Shown here: one piece after another, positions 43,557 through 56,118 of the stretch
Layout: each line of letters begins with the position of its first letter
Numbering within the stretch: position 1 is the first letter of the stretch
Source of the DNA: Mesaphorura yosii
Taxonomy: Eukaryota; Arthropoda; Collembola; Poduromorpha; Tullbergiidae
Length of the DNA stretch: 64,000 nt
NCBI GenBank assembly: GCA_009869945.1
Contig: WIXG01000155.1
Location: forward strand, 1-64,000
Reading direction: 5' to 3'
Notes under the pieces: generated by a model
What the model was told of the DNA's origin: nothing
Database searches by the model: none
The model's input: only the letters and a program-made list of their open reading frames with translations
Position numbers and translations under genes: made by a program

Positions 43557-43959
43557 GCTCGTACGTGTGCATGTACGAAAGCGTGTGCTACAACGCACGA
43601 GGACGGGAAATGCGTATGTAATGCGATCTTTGAGATCCGAATCCGCATCGTACTTGTCCAGAATCCGGCTGAATGTCTCCTCGCATTAACTCCACGATAA
43701 GTTACTTACTTTTCGAGTTCTTTACTCGTACGAAATTGGATTCTTTGTCCGCTTACGCTTTCGGCTTTCGCATAGGCATTACGTATGCAATTCGCATGGA
43801 TTATTATAAACTTGGTGTTTGATACTGCTACTGCTACTTGGAATTTGGCAATGGGCGATGCGACGCACACGCTCACGCATAAAATGCACGCATCCATGAA
43901 ATATGGCCCGGAAACGCCGGAAAACGAATCAAACCGAAACGGGGCTTAAATTATGGGTA

Positions 43960-43978
43960 CTCGGCTCGGCTCGGCTCG
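43960..43978. repeat. (CTCGG)n microsatellite
   Basis: Three full pentamer copies and a partial fourth in intron 2. Confidence 0.75.
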
Positions 43979-44696
43979 CTAATCAGCAGGCTCTTAATTA
44001 AAATCCACATTGCTCATAATCCGTCCCTAATTTGCGTACGACGACGTCATGGCGAAGGATTTGTCCCATGTACGGCACTGCTTCAGCTTCCGTATTTTGT
44101 GGCTTCCTGAAGAAGCGGGGCTTACTGAAGCCGAGTTGAGCTTGGCAAGAATTATCTTTCATAATCCTTTGCCATGCTTATACTTATGCTTAGGCTCAGG
44201 CGTGAACACAAGCTTATTGACTTGTCTAATCTTCTTGAGTAATGCCCATACACGGCGAGCAGACGGCGAAAGTCAAGTCACGTGGCAGGACGAGAAAGTT
44301 TGTGGGACTTTCTTAATAAAGGATTCGCAAAGCAAACCGCAAGAACATGGCACAGGATTAATTTAATGAAGACATTGTTCATTGTGCGTAGTCGCAGTGC
44401 GTGCGTGCCTGCGCTGGTAGACGAAAGGAGTTGACTTTCGCGGTGCAAGACGGAAACTCTCAGCCTTCAGCTGGCTGCTGTCGTGACAGGTGTTACACGT
44501 GCACATCATCCGATTTAATGAAGACTGAAAGACCCAACTCGACTTGACTTTCTACCTTCGCAGGACGTGCACGCAGCCGCGGCGTTGTACCGTTGTGCGA
44601 GTACGCGTTTTGTCTCCTTCGTCTTTGTCTTATTGTTTTTTTCCGATATAATAATAAAGGCGTCGACGGGTCGACTGCTGGAGAAAGTTTTCACAC

Positions 44697-44714
44697 CGCC
44701 ACGCCACGCCACGC
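44697..44714. repeat. (CGCCA)3 microsatellite
   Basis: Three perfect pentamer copies followed by CGC in intron 2. Confidence 0.75.
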
Positions 44715-47700
44715 GAAGAGCTGTCATCTTTCTCGCCCCTAGCCTGTAGAATAAGTACAGAGAGACTTCTTGTGATTGCATCTCTGCACGGCACACAAAC
44801 GCGCTCACGCTCACGCACCTTTTCAATCTGCTTCTGCTCCATTTTCCGTCTCTCTCATCTCTCGCGTAAAACGTGCATTTTACTTCACTTATAATTTGAC
44901 AAAAATCCATTTCATCTTTTTATTCCAAAGGAGCAGATTGCTCTGTTATTGGATTTGTCTCTCAATTTCCACTTTTATTCTGCACTGCGCTACGCTGCTG
45001 ACGTTTGTCTCCTGCTGGTTGGCTGGCTTCCTGGTAATCATTTTCATTTCCTTGATGGATTCACGTCGCCTGCGAAAGCAAAGCAAATCTTTGCGTTGGG
45101 GAACTAAACTTAAGAAAATTAAATATAAATCCGAATTCAAATCTCAATCTGAGTGGATTTCGTATTTCGCATTTCGCACTGTTTACTTCCGAAAAGGCGG
45201 CTCGCAATGCAAATTCTCTGGGGACGAAAACGAAGACACTGTTATGCTGTCCATTGTTTCTTGTCCATTGCATCATTCGCATTATTTTATGTATTATGCA
45301 TATACATCTTCACGACGCATTAGAGATTCGCCTCAATTTGGCTTTGGTACTCTCTGAAGAGACAATAGGACCACGTATAGCGCATAACGCCAGAAAAATG
45401 AATTGTAAACGCAAAAGCAGTGAAAGCACCCAGCATCCAAGACGCAAGACATCCAGCAAGCTAGGCAAGACAAGGCAAAGAGAAGAGACAAAATTGATTT
45501 TATGATACACTGCAAATATGTACGTACAACAAATAAAATACAGACATGAAAACTTGTAGCTTGTAGCATATTGTGCAGCCAGAATTTTGAACTTTTATTG
45601 AAATATATTAGGTACAGAGTACATCTTACATGCTACATAATACCATGGTCCATAATACGTGGCCCGCCGTGCGTCGAGTGCGTGCAGAGAAGAATATGAA
45701 ATCTCCAACTTTGTGCTGTGCCCGCCACGCGTAATAAATCATGCCTCCTGCAGCATTTATTCGCAATAAGAAATCAATACGGCAAATAGCAAATGGCGAA
45801 AGGCAAATGATACTCGTACGAATGGTAAGAAATCAGGTCGAAAATCGTTTGAAGTCCAGATCTCGACTGGACATGATGGACTTCATGATTCACTTTCATG
45901 CCCGAGTAACGGCAACGGTGCTTCATGCCTTGGAGGCTTCAAGCTCGTAAGTGAGTCAATATTTGGACTCGGTGCATTAGCAATTAATTTGATCAACCAC
46001 GTACGACTCTGCTCTGCTCCGACTTGACGACTGGCCTTTGTTCTTGTCCAGCAGCCAGAAGCAAAGTAGTGTTTGTGTTTGTTTTGGTCCAACGCAGCGG
46101 CTGCGGTAGGTGAGTCAAAGGAGATGCGAACCTCGTCCTCGTGTCTACTCAAATGGAGGTCAAATACTCCATAATATTTTATGAGTAGTGCAAAAACCAA
46201 TCTTGGGCACCATTACATCGGGTGGGCAATATAAAAATTCGTGTTTTCGGCTTGTTTTTGTGTGCTTCATGGAAATGTGGATTGCTGTTCTTGACTCTGG
46301 CTTGAAATTATTACATCACAGGCCCGCAAGCTAGTGTACATTCTGCAGTGTACAAAGTGCATGGCTGAGCGCAAGTAAAAGTCGTAGGTCGGGTCGACCG
46401 TATCGGCACGGCGTGGATTTCCGATTCGTGTCTCGCACATCTCGTACGTACGAGTTGGCTGCCTGCTTAAGTATGGTATAATTTCCTTTTTTCAGACGAC
46501 ACGGCTCGCCGCCCGCGCGCGGTAAAGGTAACGGCAGAGATCAATAACTTTTGTACTGGCGGCTGGCGAAATTGGTTATTTTGGTCCTCGAGCAGAGAGC
46601 ATAGAAAGAGTACATGCAATTTTGTACCTGGATACCAAGATTGCTTTTTAATGCCACATTTTGTTACGCCTTTGATTCTTCAGCAAGAGCAAAGCCAACA
46701 AAAGGAAAGCACAAGCAAATCCTCGAGTCCCACCGGACAGCAGAGTTGCCTTGCGTTATATTTGTGTTGAACAGAATACTAACGATTCGGGACGGCATGA
46801 CCGACCTTATTTTTTATGGATTAATGCTCACGTCTCTCCTCCGGGCCAGACCACGGCATGGCACTGGACTCTGGACCCAATTTGCTAAAATATGACCGAC
46901 TTTCTCACAAATTCTGCGAGTCGTGTAATGAAATAAGTTTTGCAGTATTCAATAAATTCCCTCACAACGATTTTAATTTGGTAAAAGGGCAAACCCACAT
47001 TACAGCGGGGGAGAATGGCAAATGGTGAAATGGCTGGGACAAAAACAACTAGCTAATCTGTGTGAAAGGAAAGAGATGACTAAAATTATCAGGAAAGAAT
47101 TTCGACAAACAGAACTCTAACTGAACCACCAGCAGAACACAGCAGCAGAGACAGAAAAACAGAAGAGCCGAACAGTGCGAAGAAGAGTTTAAGAATTTAG
47201 ACGAAAAGTTTAACATCTTTCGTCCGGGAGGCAGGAGCGGGAAATAAATTGAGTCAATAATAATAATAGCTGCCGGAGCATTCGCGAGAAAGTACGGGAA
47301 AAGTTAAATAAACATTTCATAAGTTTTTTATCTTGCACTTCTCCTTCGCCGCTCTGCTCTGCACTGACTTCGTTCATTACTTCAGATCTTCTGCTCGACT
47401 CGACACGACGTCTGGCTTGTTGGTTGCCTCTTTGAAATTAAATGGAACGTAATCAACCTGCACTTTCTCCGAGATGCTTTTACCGTGGCGTAGCCAGGCA
47501 TTCACTCCAGCAGAAATCCAGAAGCTGGGTCTAAATTAAATACTGCTCAAACGTCATCCCTGACGAGTATTCAGGAGACAATGACGCTACGCTGCATTGG
47601 CGTAGTACTTTACGATTTAATCCGGATTTTTACGACTGTTTTCACTTTTGCATCGATTTTGGTCCACTTTTACCGAACACTCCGGGTCCAATTAATGTAA

Positions 47701-48976
47701 AACGTCGGCCAGGGCCCTGAAAGTGTATTTTTATTTACGCTTTGAACAACACTCGAACGCAAACCAGATTTTTCCGAGTTCAAACTCGCGTCGAGTTCTT
47801 GCAGGGCTCAAACTGTAGCTGAGGCTGCTGAGGTCGAGACTAATCTGCTAGTGTAGGAATTTGATTTCTTTCATGCTCTACTGCGGTCCGCACATACGCA
47901 CACTTGAACGGAGCCCGGCCAGGCCACGTCTTGACAAGACAGGCCAGGCCGCCTCGCAATGCGGATCTAAAGTGTGTTTTCCATTTGCGATTTGCCATTG
48001 CGCTACTGAATACACACTTGAAAGAAAACTCGATTTGTTTTCACAAGTTTTCTCCTGGGAAAACAATTCTTTCCAGCAGCAGCACAAGCACTGAGGTACT
48101 TGGCCGAGCTCGACTTTGTTTGGTCGCTTGTTATGGTTAGTTTGATTACAGTTAAGTTGCTTGTTCTTCTAGCGCCAACGCGTGCTCGAGTAGGGATAAA
48201 GTTGTAAATACCTAACGTGCAGTAAGCAGTAACGAGAATACAATTCAATAACAACCAGCAGCCAACACAATGCAATACCAGAAGTTTCACCACGGATTAT
48301 TCTCCCACGCTTGCAAGGCCGACTGCGAGTATTCATTTCATTAGCCAGACAGACGCTGAATTGAATTATTGGAACTGCTGCTGTGAGTATGTTGAACTTT
48401 TGTATTTCGTATTTGTTCTCGTAGTCGGGCGCTTGGCGTATTTGGAGTTTACGACTACGACCGTCGATAAAGCGCAATAAAATGCGAAAGGAATGGGAAC
48501 GACGGCAATTGCTTGCCATTCGCCATTCACAATTCTTGTACTTTTTAAAATTGCCACAGTTGTGTGTAGATTTTGGCCAATTGAGATTGTGAGTTGTAAA
48601 ATTGTAAGCCGACACATAAAAAGTGACCTGAATTTGATTTTTATTCTTTGAATTACTTTGACAGTATTCCAGTATTCCAGTTTGCAGTTTGCATTATTGG
48701 GCAATAGCAATAATAAAATAATTGAATCTGATATAGCATTTTTATGAGCTTGCAGCCGGATTTTAAATTGTTGGTTGAATCTTGTGCTGTGACTGAGGCT
48801 AGGATGCGGTTCATTGCCTAAATTCAAAGCCTTGTTGTGTATTTATAATCCCTGAATGTCGATATAGACTTGACTTGGCTTTGGATTCAGGATTCACTTT
48901 CAGTTTCTTTATCTGCTCTGAACTGCTGTGATTTCTGAACTATGACAGCGAAACGCCATGACTCGACTTGACTTTG

Positions 48977-48999
48977 TACGTGTACGATCGGTACACGTA
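48977..48999. repeat. Perfect 9-bp hairpin in intron 2
   Basis: TACGTGTAC and GTACACGTA flank the loop GATCG. It belongs to the general excess of GTAC/CGTA words in these introns. Confidence 0.6.
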
Positions 49000-50875
49000 A
49001 GAAAAATGTAGGCCGCTGCCGCTGCAGAAGATGATCATGCTCGCGCTCGCAAATAGTTTCTGGATGAGTGAATACTCTGAATAGGGAAATAAATTGAAGA
49101 TGAGACCAGGCCACACACACGGACAGGCGTTTTTTGGTCTCACATGCAGCAGAAGCACAGGGAGAAATGCCTACCTTATAAATTATGGTTATCACATATC
49201 GCGAATCGTGAACATGAGCATGAATGTTGAAATGAAATAAGAACTGGGCGTGTGATGTGGTTTTGTTGCCCGCTTTCTTCGTCAGTAAATAGAAACAACC
49301 TTCTTCCATTCACCATTCATTCAGCCATCCACAGTGCGTGTGTAAACATTCATTGTGATGCGATTGTGGTCCTCATTCGACAATTCCGAGCTGTTCTTAC
49401 GTAGAATGAGTCCACGCGCCGCGCCCATTTCGTTTACAATTGCACCCGAAAAATTACAATGGGATATGAATGGTTGGCGGTGTCGTAGAACGCAACAATG
49501 GAATAGGCAATGCAATAATCCGAGAAAGCAATCGAGATGGTACTTAACAAAGTACATAAAGCGAATGCATTATTGCATTACGTACAAGGAAGCAGCGGCA
49601 AAATTACTTTCTCTCAATGTGAATGTGAATTGTGAATGGTGCTTGGCATTGTTTATTGCAAACGGAGCGAACAACGGCAGCCCCACCGCAGCCGCAGTAG
49701 TTTCTTGAACAAAATCGAACCTGAGCCAGGCCCAAGTCGTACTTTCTTTCAATGACACTTGAGATCCGGATGTGGATCTCTTGGTGAAATGCATCATGCT
49801 TCATGCGTGCGTCTCGACCGACCCACCCATGCAATTCTTGTTGCTCTGCACTTTTTTGGGGCTTGAGAGCTGAGTTGAGAAGCCTGCCCGCTCCTCTTGT
49901 CAAATGCAATATGAAAAGATATTAAAACAAGTCGTCGAATGAATTTGTGGTCGAATAAGTTTGTTGGAGGACAAGAAGAAGAATTCAGGTCCTCCCACGC
50001 AATGCGAACGCTGAATGCAGAACGAGGGTCCCAAATCCAAGTCAATCTTATTAGATTAACAAGAGCCGGGTCATAAACTGGGGTAAACTAGACTTGAGCA
50101 AGAAATCTCCGCATGCATACGTATAAAAAGCCAGTATCAGTCAAGCCGAGTCGGAAAGTTTCTTATTTACAACTTGGACGGAGATTTTCCGTGCTGTGTA
50201 GATCCCATCAAGATCGAACGAAATTGGAGTATCGCTTTTATCAGATAAGCTCAGGCAAGGAGAGTAGGCACATGTAAATTGCAAATGCATTGTTGGTTTG
50301 GCTGGTAAACGGCAAAGTGCTTTACTTTATTGGACTTTCATCGAGCAACTGCGTATACAAACAAACGATATCGGTGAAAGCGATAAAAATACATTGAGAA
50401 TCAATACCGCACTGAGAGGTGGTTGAATCAAGATTTTTGCGATTTTTGCGATTCCTGCAGGTCAACCTGCTTTTTATGACCACCGTCCATTGCAGCACTC
50501 TCTCCAATTATTTTCCATCGAAATCTCATTCAGAATTTTCCGGCTTTCATGTGTTACTGTTACGGCCACTGCTACGATTGCTGATACCAATACCATTGCT
50601 AAAGCCGGACCAAAGCCAAGCCAAATTTGGTCGCCCCATTTACCGAAGGAAGCTTTCGTCTTTCTTTCGGAAAACTTGAAGCGAAAAAATCGCGAGTTAG
50701 GGAATTGGCCGCATTACAAAGTTTTGCGGAGAAAGTTAGCGGAAAAGGCAAGCAAAAATGCGTAAGCGTGGGAAGAGATAAGAAAGTTGTTGCAGTGCAA
50801 AGTACAATACACGTACAAAGCAGAAAGTGTTAACTCATTCATGTAATGTGATTCTATTCTTTCTATCTCTTGCAG

Positions 50876-51030
50876 GGCACAATTACGGCTGGCGCCCAAC
50901 GGCAGCCTGAGCGTCCTGGAAGTCTCGCCGCTGGTCACGGCCGACGAAGACCTGTACAAGTGTGAGGTCACCTACATCGAAGCGAAGGAGCACTGCGCGT
51001 TGCTGCAATCAATTCGACTAAATACGCTCG
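50876..51030 (+). CDS. Ig receptor exon 3: second half of Ig1
   Basis: This exon encodes residues 103 (split Arg) to 154 and the first base of Ala155. It completes the first Ig domain with the F-strand signature DEDLYKCEVTY, where Cys132 pairs with Cys60 of exon 2. Before it lies NGSLSVLEVSPL, containing a sequon (NGS, 111-113). A further cysteine (EHCAL, Cys143) follows and may pair with Cys67. The end (LLQSIRLNTLA) is the G strand running into Ig2. The acceptor is CTCTTGCAG|GGC and the donor ACGCTCG|GTAAGT (phase 1). Codon use is clearly GC-rich compared with the introns. Confidence 0.92.
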
Positions 51031-53793
51031 GTAAGTTCGAATCCAAAATTCGAAGATCTAAGCAAATTAATGCGTACAATAAATCACAAAACGCACCGCC
51101 ACACCGCACGTCCGGGTTCAAATTTTTGAAAAATGCCAACAAGATTGGTGAGAAAGGCAAACTTTCGCCATTTGCAAAGTAAACTCATTCGCGTTCGCAC
51201 ATTTACGCATTTCGCGTTTCGTATTCAAGCCGCTGCGCTGACGGAAATTAATTTCCCCGGCCTGAATGCATGAATGCCGAATCTGAACCGAAACGCCGCG
51301 TCGGCCTGAAAAATGCCACAAATAAATCCATGTAAACAAGTACAAAAAATCCGTACGCATACGCGCGTACGTGTGTACGGGAGCGTAATGGCAAATGACA
51401 ATGGCTTGTGCGTAAGTGCTAAAACTTGCACCCATTTACATCTACATGTGTGACTAATGTAATTTAAGAGCATGTAAGATGTACGAGCCACGAGCATAAG
51501 CAACATTGCATTTGCATAAAACGGGAAACGCGAAACGTGTAAAGCGAAAAGTGAGTCGCGGTGAGTGCATGACAAAAAGCATTTCAGATCGCTCGGGAAA
51601 GTCAAAGAGCAAAAGTAAAAGGCAAAAACCAGAAACTAAAACTCGAGTCGCGACTTGCGAAAAAGTTGCACTGAGCCTTATGAACCAGGGAAGTGGAGAA
51701 CTTCACCCGGATTTCCTCTGCCGTCTCCGTCTGCCCGGTCGCTTCTTTGTGCGGCGTGCACAAGTGAGAATGATGCTCAAATAACCTCAAAACGCATAAA
51801 AGTAAAAGTAAAATACAGGAAGAAGGAACCTTAAATGCGAGTTGGCGACAAAAAGAAATATTTTTATATTATGTGTATTTTTACCGTGTATGTCAGCCAC
51901 GCAAGTCATTGTACTGCGCCATAATTTAATGTGTACACAGTGCAAGTGAACATGAACAACAAAACAACGGCATGAATAAAGCTGTCAGTCGGGCAGGCAG
52001 CTACACGACAGCATTTCGCGTTACATTATCATCCGGTACGGCCTGGATTGGATTCTGGCCTTGCAAGGCAAGGCAAAAGACCAACGCCTTTCATCCGCCG
52101 CGCCGCGCGTAACATTTCTGGCATCCATTAAGCGGAGAATTACCTGAGGAAATCCCATTTACGGTGAACTCGTACATTTTTCACTCGGCTGAATGTGTTG
52201 TTTATGGAACATGGCGCGGGCATGTTGGAGGAAGCAGGAAGAAAGCCTTTCCTTCAATTTCCAGCAGCCAGGAACCAGGCCAGGACCATTTCAATAAGTG
52301 TGCTTTACCGTAATAAATGATACAAGCAGGAGCCATTTGAAATCTTAAAGTGTTGTAAACCCAACCCAAACCCAGCCACCGTCACTACTGCTTGTGCTTG
52401 TAATAATGCAGTGTAATCTGAGTCCACGAAAAAGAAATCACATTCATTTTGCCCATTACACATTAAACAACCCTTTCACACTCGCTCAAGTCCTCTACAG
52501 CGAGTAAATTTTCTCGTTTAATAATAAAACTAATAAATTTAATACACACGCTTTAGTCTGGCTGGCTAGCGCCTTGGTTTTATAAACTTTCTCTCTTAAT
52601 TCGGTAATTGGCCACAGTTTACCACACCACCGCCAACGTTTAAGGAGCTCAGGAGCTTTATTAACCTCTGCCCTGCCCTGGAGAAATTAATTTCTTGGCT
52701 AAAAGGGTTATTAAGCCAATAATCGCCTGTCGTTCGAACAGGAACAAATAAATAACGGATTTATTGGCCCCGTTAGCGTCGTGCTACACGTCAGTTTTAT
52801 GTTCTTCGCACTCTAAATTATGGTTACCGAACGCCTGCCCTATTCGAGATCAGGCCGAGATAAAATTCCAAAATTTTCTTATTGCGTGTCCACGCCTTCC
52901 ATTTTTCTACCTTGCTAATAATAAATGGCCAGTCGGTCGAAGATTTACGGTTGGCGGTCGGAAATGGTGTACGGCATAATTTTGTCCTGGTTTACAAGTA
53001 CTGATTTTTTTTCATTGCTCGTACTTGTTTATTGTTACCGAAAGGTCAACGTGTAACCTTTTCCTGGCTAATGGCGTGTGGCATGGCATAATCAGATTCC
53101 AGATTTGTATACTACACGTTCACTAATTATGTAATTAATACGTCAAGACAGAAAGAACAAGAAACCGAAACCTAACGGTTGACACGCACGCGGCAAGCAG
53201 CTGGTAAAAATAAAGTGCATGTAAGCTTTCATAGATTTCTTTCATGCAGAAATGCAGATTTAGGATAAACTTCGTAACGCTTACTTTTACCCTACACCAA
53301 CACATTTTCACACACGCCAGCCATTTCGGAATTTCTCGGAGGCATAATAAATGGCCTTTACCTTTACGCACGCGGAGCACATGGAGAAAGGTTGCACGGG
53401 AAGTATTTCGAAAGTTTATATCACACTGGTCCTCATGCCGCGATGCTATTATTATCAGTTTAAAACTGTGCGCTGCAGCTCAAAGATGCGAAGCGAAGAT
53501 GCTGAGCTCCATTATTTTCTCACATCATCAGCGACCAGGTTACCGGGCTTATCGCGTTCACGAGAAACTTTCCTGGAACAATAAAAGTGGAGGAAAGAAT
53601 GTGAAAACGTTTTGCATTTAAATTTTGCACTTGAAAATGGCATTCATGACCCAACCTCGGCCTGGTCTTAATGGCGCACCATGAATATTAATGACAAAGC
53701 GTATAAAATATGTGCGGAGCATAAATCTCATTCTCAGGTGCCTACCGTACTTGGATTTTGTTCTAACACATGCATTTTGGCGTTGCATTGCAG
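51031..53793 (+). other. Intron 3, about 2.8 kb
   Basis: It is bounded by GTAAGT at 51031 and TTGCATTGCAG ending at 53793. Nothing exon-like is seen. It includes an imperfect inverted repeat of CGTACG-type words near 51350-51380 and one copy of the dispersed GGCAAGGCAA word near 52062-52078. Confidence 0.75.
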
Positions 53794-53979
53794 CTAAACC
53801 GCAGTACGTCAAGATCGAGAACCAAAACGAGCAAAACGACGCTTACGGTAACGGGACAGTCAACGGAACTCGGATCGGACCGTTCAACGAGGGCCACGTT
53901 CTCTCACTCCTCTGCATTTCGGGGGGAGGGAAGCCGGTGGCCAAGCTCGACTGGTACAACTCCAGCAACCCACTCCCAA
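53794..53979 (+). CDS. Ig receptor exon 4: first half of Ig2
   Basis: This exon encodes residues 155 (split Ala) to 216 and the first base of Ser217. It opens with KPQYVKIENQNEQ, then two adjacent sequons (NGT at 174-176 and 178-180), and reaches the B strand EGHVLSLLCIS (Cys195). The C strand follows as GGGKPVAKLDWYNSSNPLP (Trp208; sequon NSS 210-212). The G-G-K-P before the tryptophan strand is typical of I-type Ig domains in nephrin- and sidestep-like receptors. The acceptor is TTGCATTGCAG|CTA. The donor is CCCAA|GTAAGT; a GT four bases downstream (GTAGTA) is weaker and would break the match to exon 5. Phase 1 at both ends. Confidence 0.9.
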
Positions 53980-55956
53980 GTAAGTAGTATCAAAGTAACT
54001 AGGCTGCCTGTGAGCAATTTATATTAATTACACTCGCGAATTGCAAATTGGTTGTCAAGTCTAATCGCAATCGCTCGCACGCACGACGCACTGAGCTTGA
54101 ATTGCATTTGGTCCGTTCGCAAAAACAAAGCTTTCGCATTCGCCATTCGAACTCCAGCCTGCATGGATTTTGCCTACACAGCGAAAAAGTTTTTAATTGG
54201 TTTAATTAACGCTTTCTCTTTTCCCATGCAAAATCCATCTGCTTTCACAAAGTTGCAAAGTGAATCCGAAAATGAAAGTTTGAGAAAGATTTTTGTGCAA
54301 GAGTTCGTGTAGAAAGTGTCTGTCAGCCGGCTGAAAGGTATTAATATAATAAAAAAGAAGTTTCGGTCTAATTCAAGCTCAGTAGTCACAGTCATAGAGT
54401 TAGAAGGAGGCAGGCAGCACTAGATTCTTAAAAGGAATTAAAAACAGCTTCTGCTCCTAGCCAGGCTAGCTGAAAGAGTTTCGATGAGAGCTTCGGATTT
54501 ATTCCACTTGAAAAATAAAAGTTTAGATTTCTTTCACTTTTGGATTTGACAGTGCAAAATGCGTGCACGTACAGTGCACGGCTTCAATTAAGCAAGCAAA
54601 TCTATCAGGCAGGCAGGCACGAAACGGATTGGAAGCCGACAAATGTCACCACGCGATTGTAACCAGGAAGTGAAAGAAGCGAAATCCCACACACCCCAGA
54701 AGGAAGGATACGAATTAAAATAAAATGAGATTGGGATGTCACGATTAATCAGTAGCTCATTTTGATGTCGCAGTCCCAGTCGGACCCAGTCAGTGTGAAT
54801 TCTAGAATGGAATGTGAACAATTCAATTTTCCTCGTTCTTGAATCACAAGTCAATGTTAAACTGACCGTTAAAAGAGCACGATGACCAGCAAAAGTATGA
54901 ACTCGTAATGCGCAATCGAAGCGTACTATTCTGTACTCAAATCTTGTTATCATATTCATGTCCCAATGAAATTCGCCATCCGTCCAAGTCATTAGGCGTT
55001 AATGGCCTGAAAGGACTCGTGTTTAATTGCTAAAGTTTTGAAGCTTACAAAAACAAAGCCAGAAAACCCCCACTACGATGGTCAGTTTAAAATCGCATTG
55101 ACACTGGACCAACAAGCAGAACGAAAACAATGGGCCGAGTCAACGGTGGGCTCTTCTGCTGCTTTTGAGATCCCAGCATAAATTTCAACGAACAAGTTCT
55201 GAAATCCTTTCAACACCAAACGAAACACTGTCAAGCCCCGCGCGCCGATGTGTCTGTGTCAGTGAAAGTATTTGTAATGCGATTAAAAGGCAGCCAGGGA
55301 CCAAAAGCCTACACTCGACGGGCGTACCGCGTGTTATTATTAATACACAATTTTCATCCATTTGACTTCTGCACACTTTGAACTCGGAACGGAACCCATA
55401 CGCGTACGAGTGAAAAATGGATCTGATCCATTTTCAGCTAACTCCATTGCTATTTACATTTCCCTCCTAATTTGATCTCTGCTCAGCCCAACTCAATGCA
55501 ATGTAGCTTCGGTGTGCAATGCTCTCACTCCAGATAAATACATTATTAAATTTGGGAGTCGCGAGTCGTCTTTTTGGTCTTACGCTTGTACGTGCACGTG
55601 TGAACTGAGCCACTGATCTAAGCTGTTGGAATTCCTGCTGCTGTCGCTTGACAACAAAGCCAAGCCTAAAGCCTCCTCGGGTTTATAAGTACGAGATTCA
55701 ATCTTCGGTTGCTTTCAAGCACTTAACCCCATGCCATGCCGCGCTGTGCAGAGGTGAAAGCACTTTGCACTCTGATAATGAGCAGCACAGCAGCAACAAG
55801 AGAAACAAACTCAAAGAGAACTGTAATAGAATTATCTCAAAATATTAATCTGGTTATGCGATGCCTGTCGCAGTCGCGTCGTCGTCTTTGAACTTGCCTT
55901 GCCTTGCGAATATGAATGACATGAACTACATTGAACTTTGTCCTTGCTCCTTGCAG
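53980..55956 (+). other. Intron 4, about 2.0 kb
   Basis: It is bounded by GTAAGT at 53980 and GCTCCTTGCAG ending at 55956. No coding exon or RNA gene is recognisable. A GGCAAGGCAA-type word (as TTGCCTTGCCTTGC) lies close to the acceptor, near 55894-55908. Confidence 0.75.
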
Positions 55957-56118
55957 GTCAATACCGAAGTCTGCTCCAGGACGATGGGACGGGGATCGGA
56001 AGCTCTCAGCTGACCATTTCGCTGAGTCGCGGTGACCTCGGGGCTAAGCTTGAATGTCGCGCCGAGAGTCCGACGCTCGAGACGCCGATGATCACGTGGG
56101 TCGAAGTGGAAGTTCATG
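55957..56118 (+). CDS. Ig receptor exon 5: second half of Ig2
   Basis: This exon encodes residues 217 (split Ser) to 270 and the first base of Val271. It completes Ig2 with the E strand SSQLTISLSR, then DLGAKLECRAES, where Cys250 pairs with Cys195, and the G strand MITWVEVEVH leading to the next domain. The usual Asp-x-Gly/Ala-x-Tyr-x-Cys is reduced to DLGAKLEC, as in other I-type domains that have Leu or Phe in place of Tyr. The acceptor is GCTCCTTGCAG|GTC and the donor GTTCATG|GTAAGG (phase 1 to phase 1). Confidence 0.9.

Larger units (their letters stand above)
42519..50875 (+). other. Intron 2, about 8.4 kb
   Basis: It is bounded by GTAAGT at 42519 and CTCTTGCAG ending at 50875. No exon-like island was found. 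The longest open frame (44776-45357, plus strand) has no coding-like codon pattern and no recognisable domain. The intron carries pentamer microsatellites (43536-43556, 43960-43978, 44697-44714), the palindromes at 43306-43317 and 46441-46454, and a small hairpin at 48977-48999. Confidence 0.75.

Noticed and set aside
44776..45357. 193-codon open frame, the longest in the window, with a hydrophobic middle section.
   Set aside because: One frame of this length is about what chance gives in 64 kb read in six frames. It lies inside intron 2, codon use is intron-like and no domain is recognisable.
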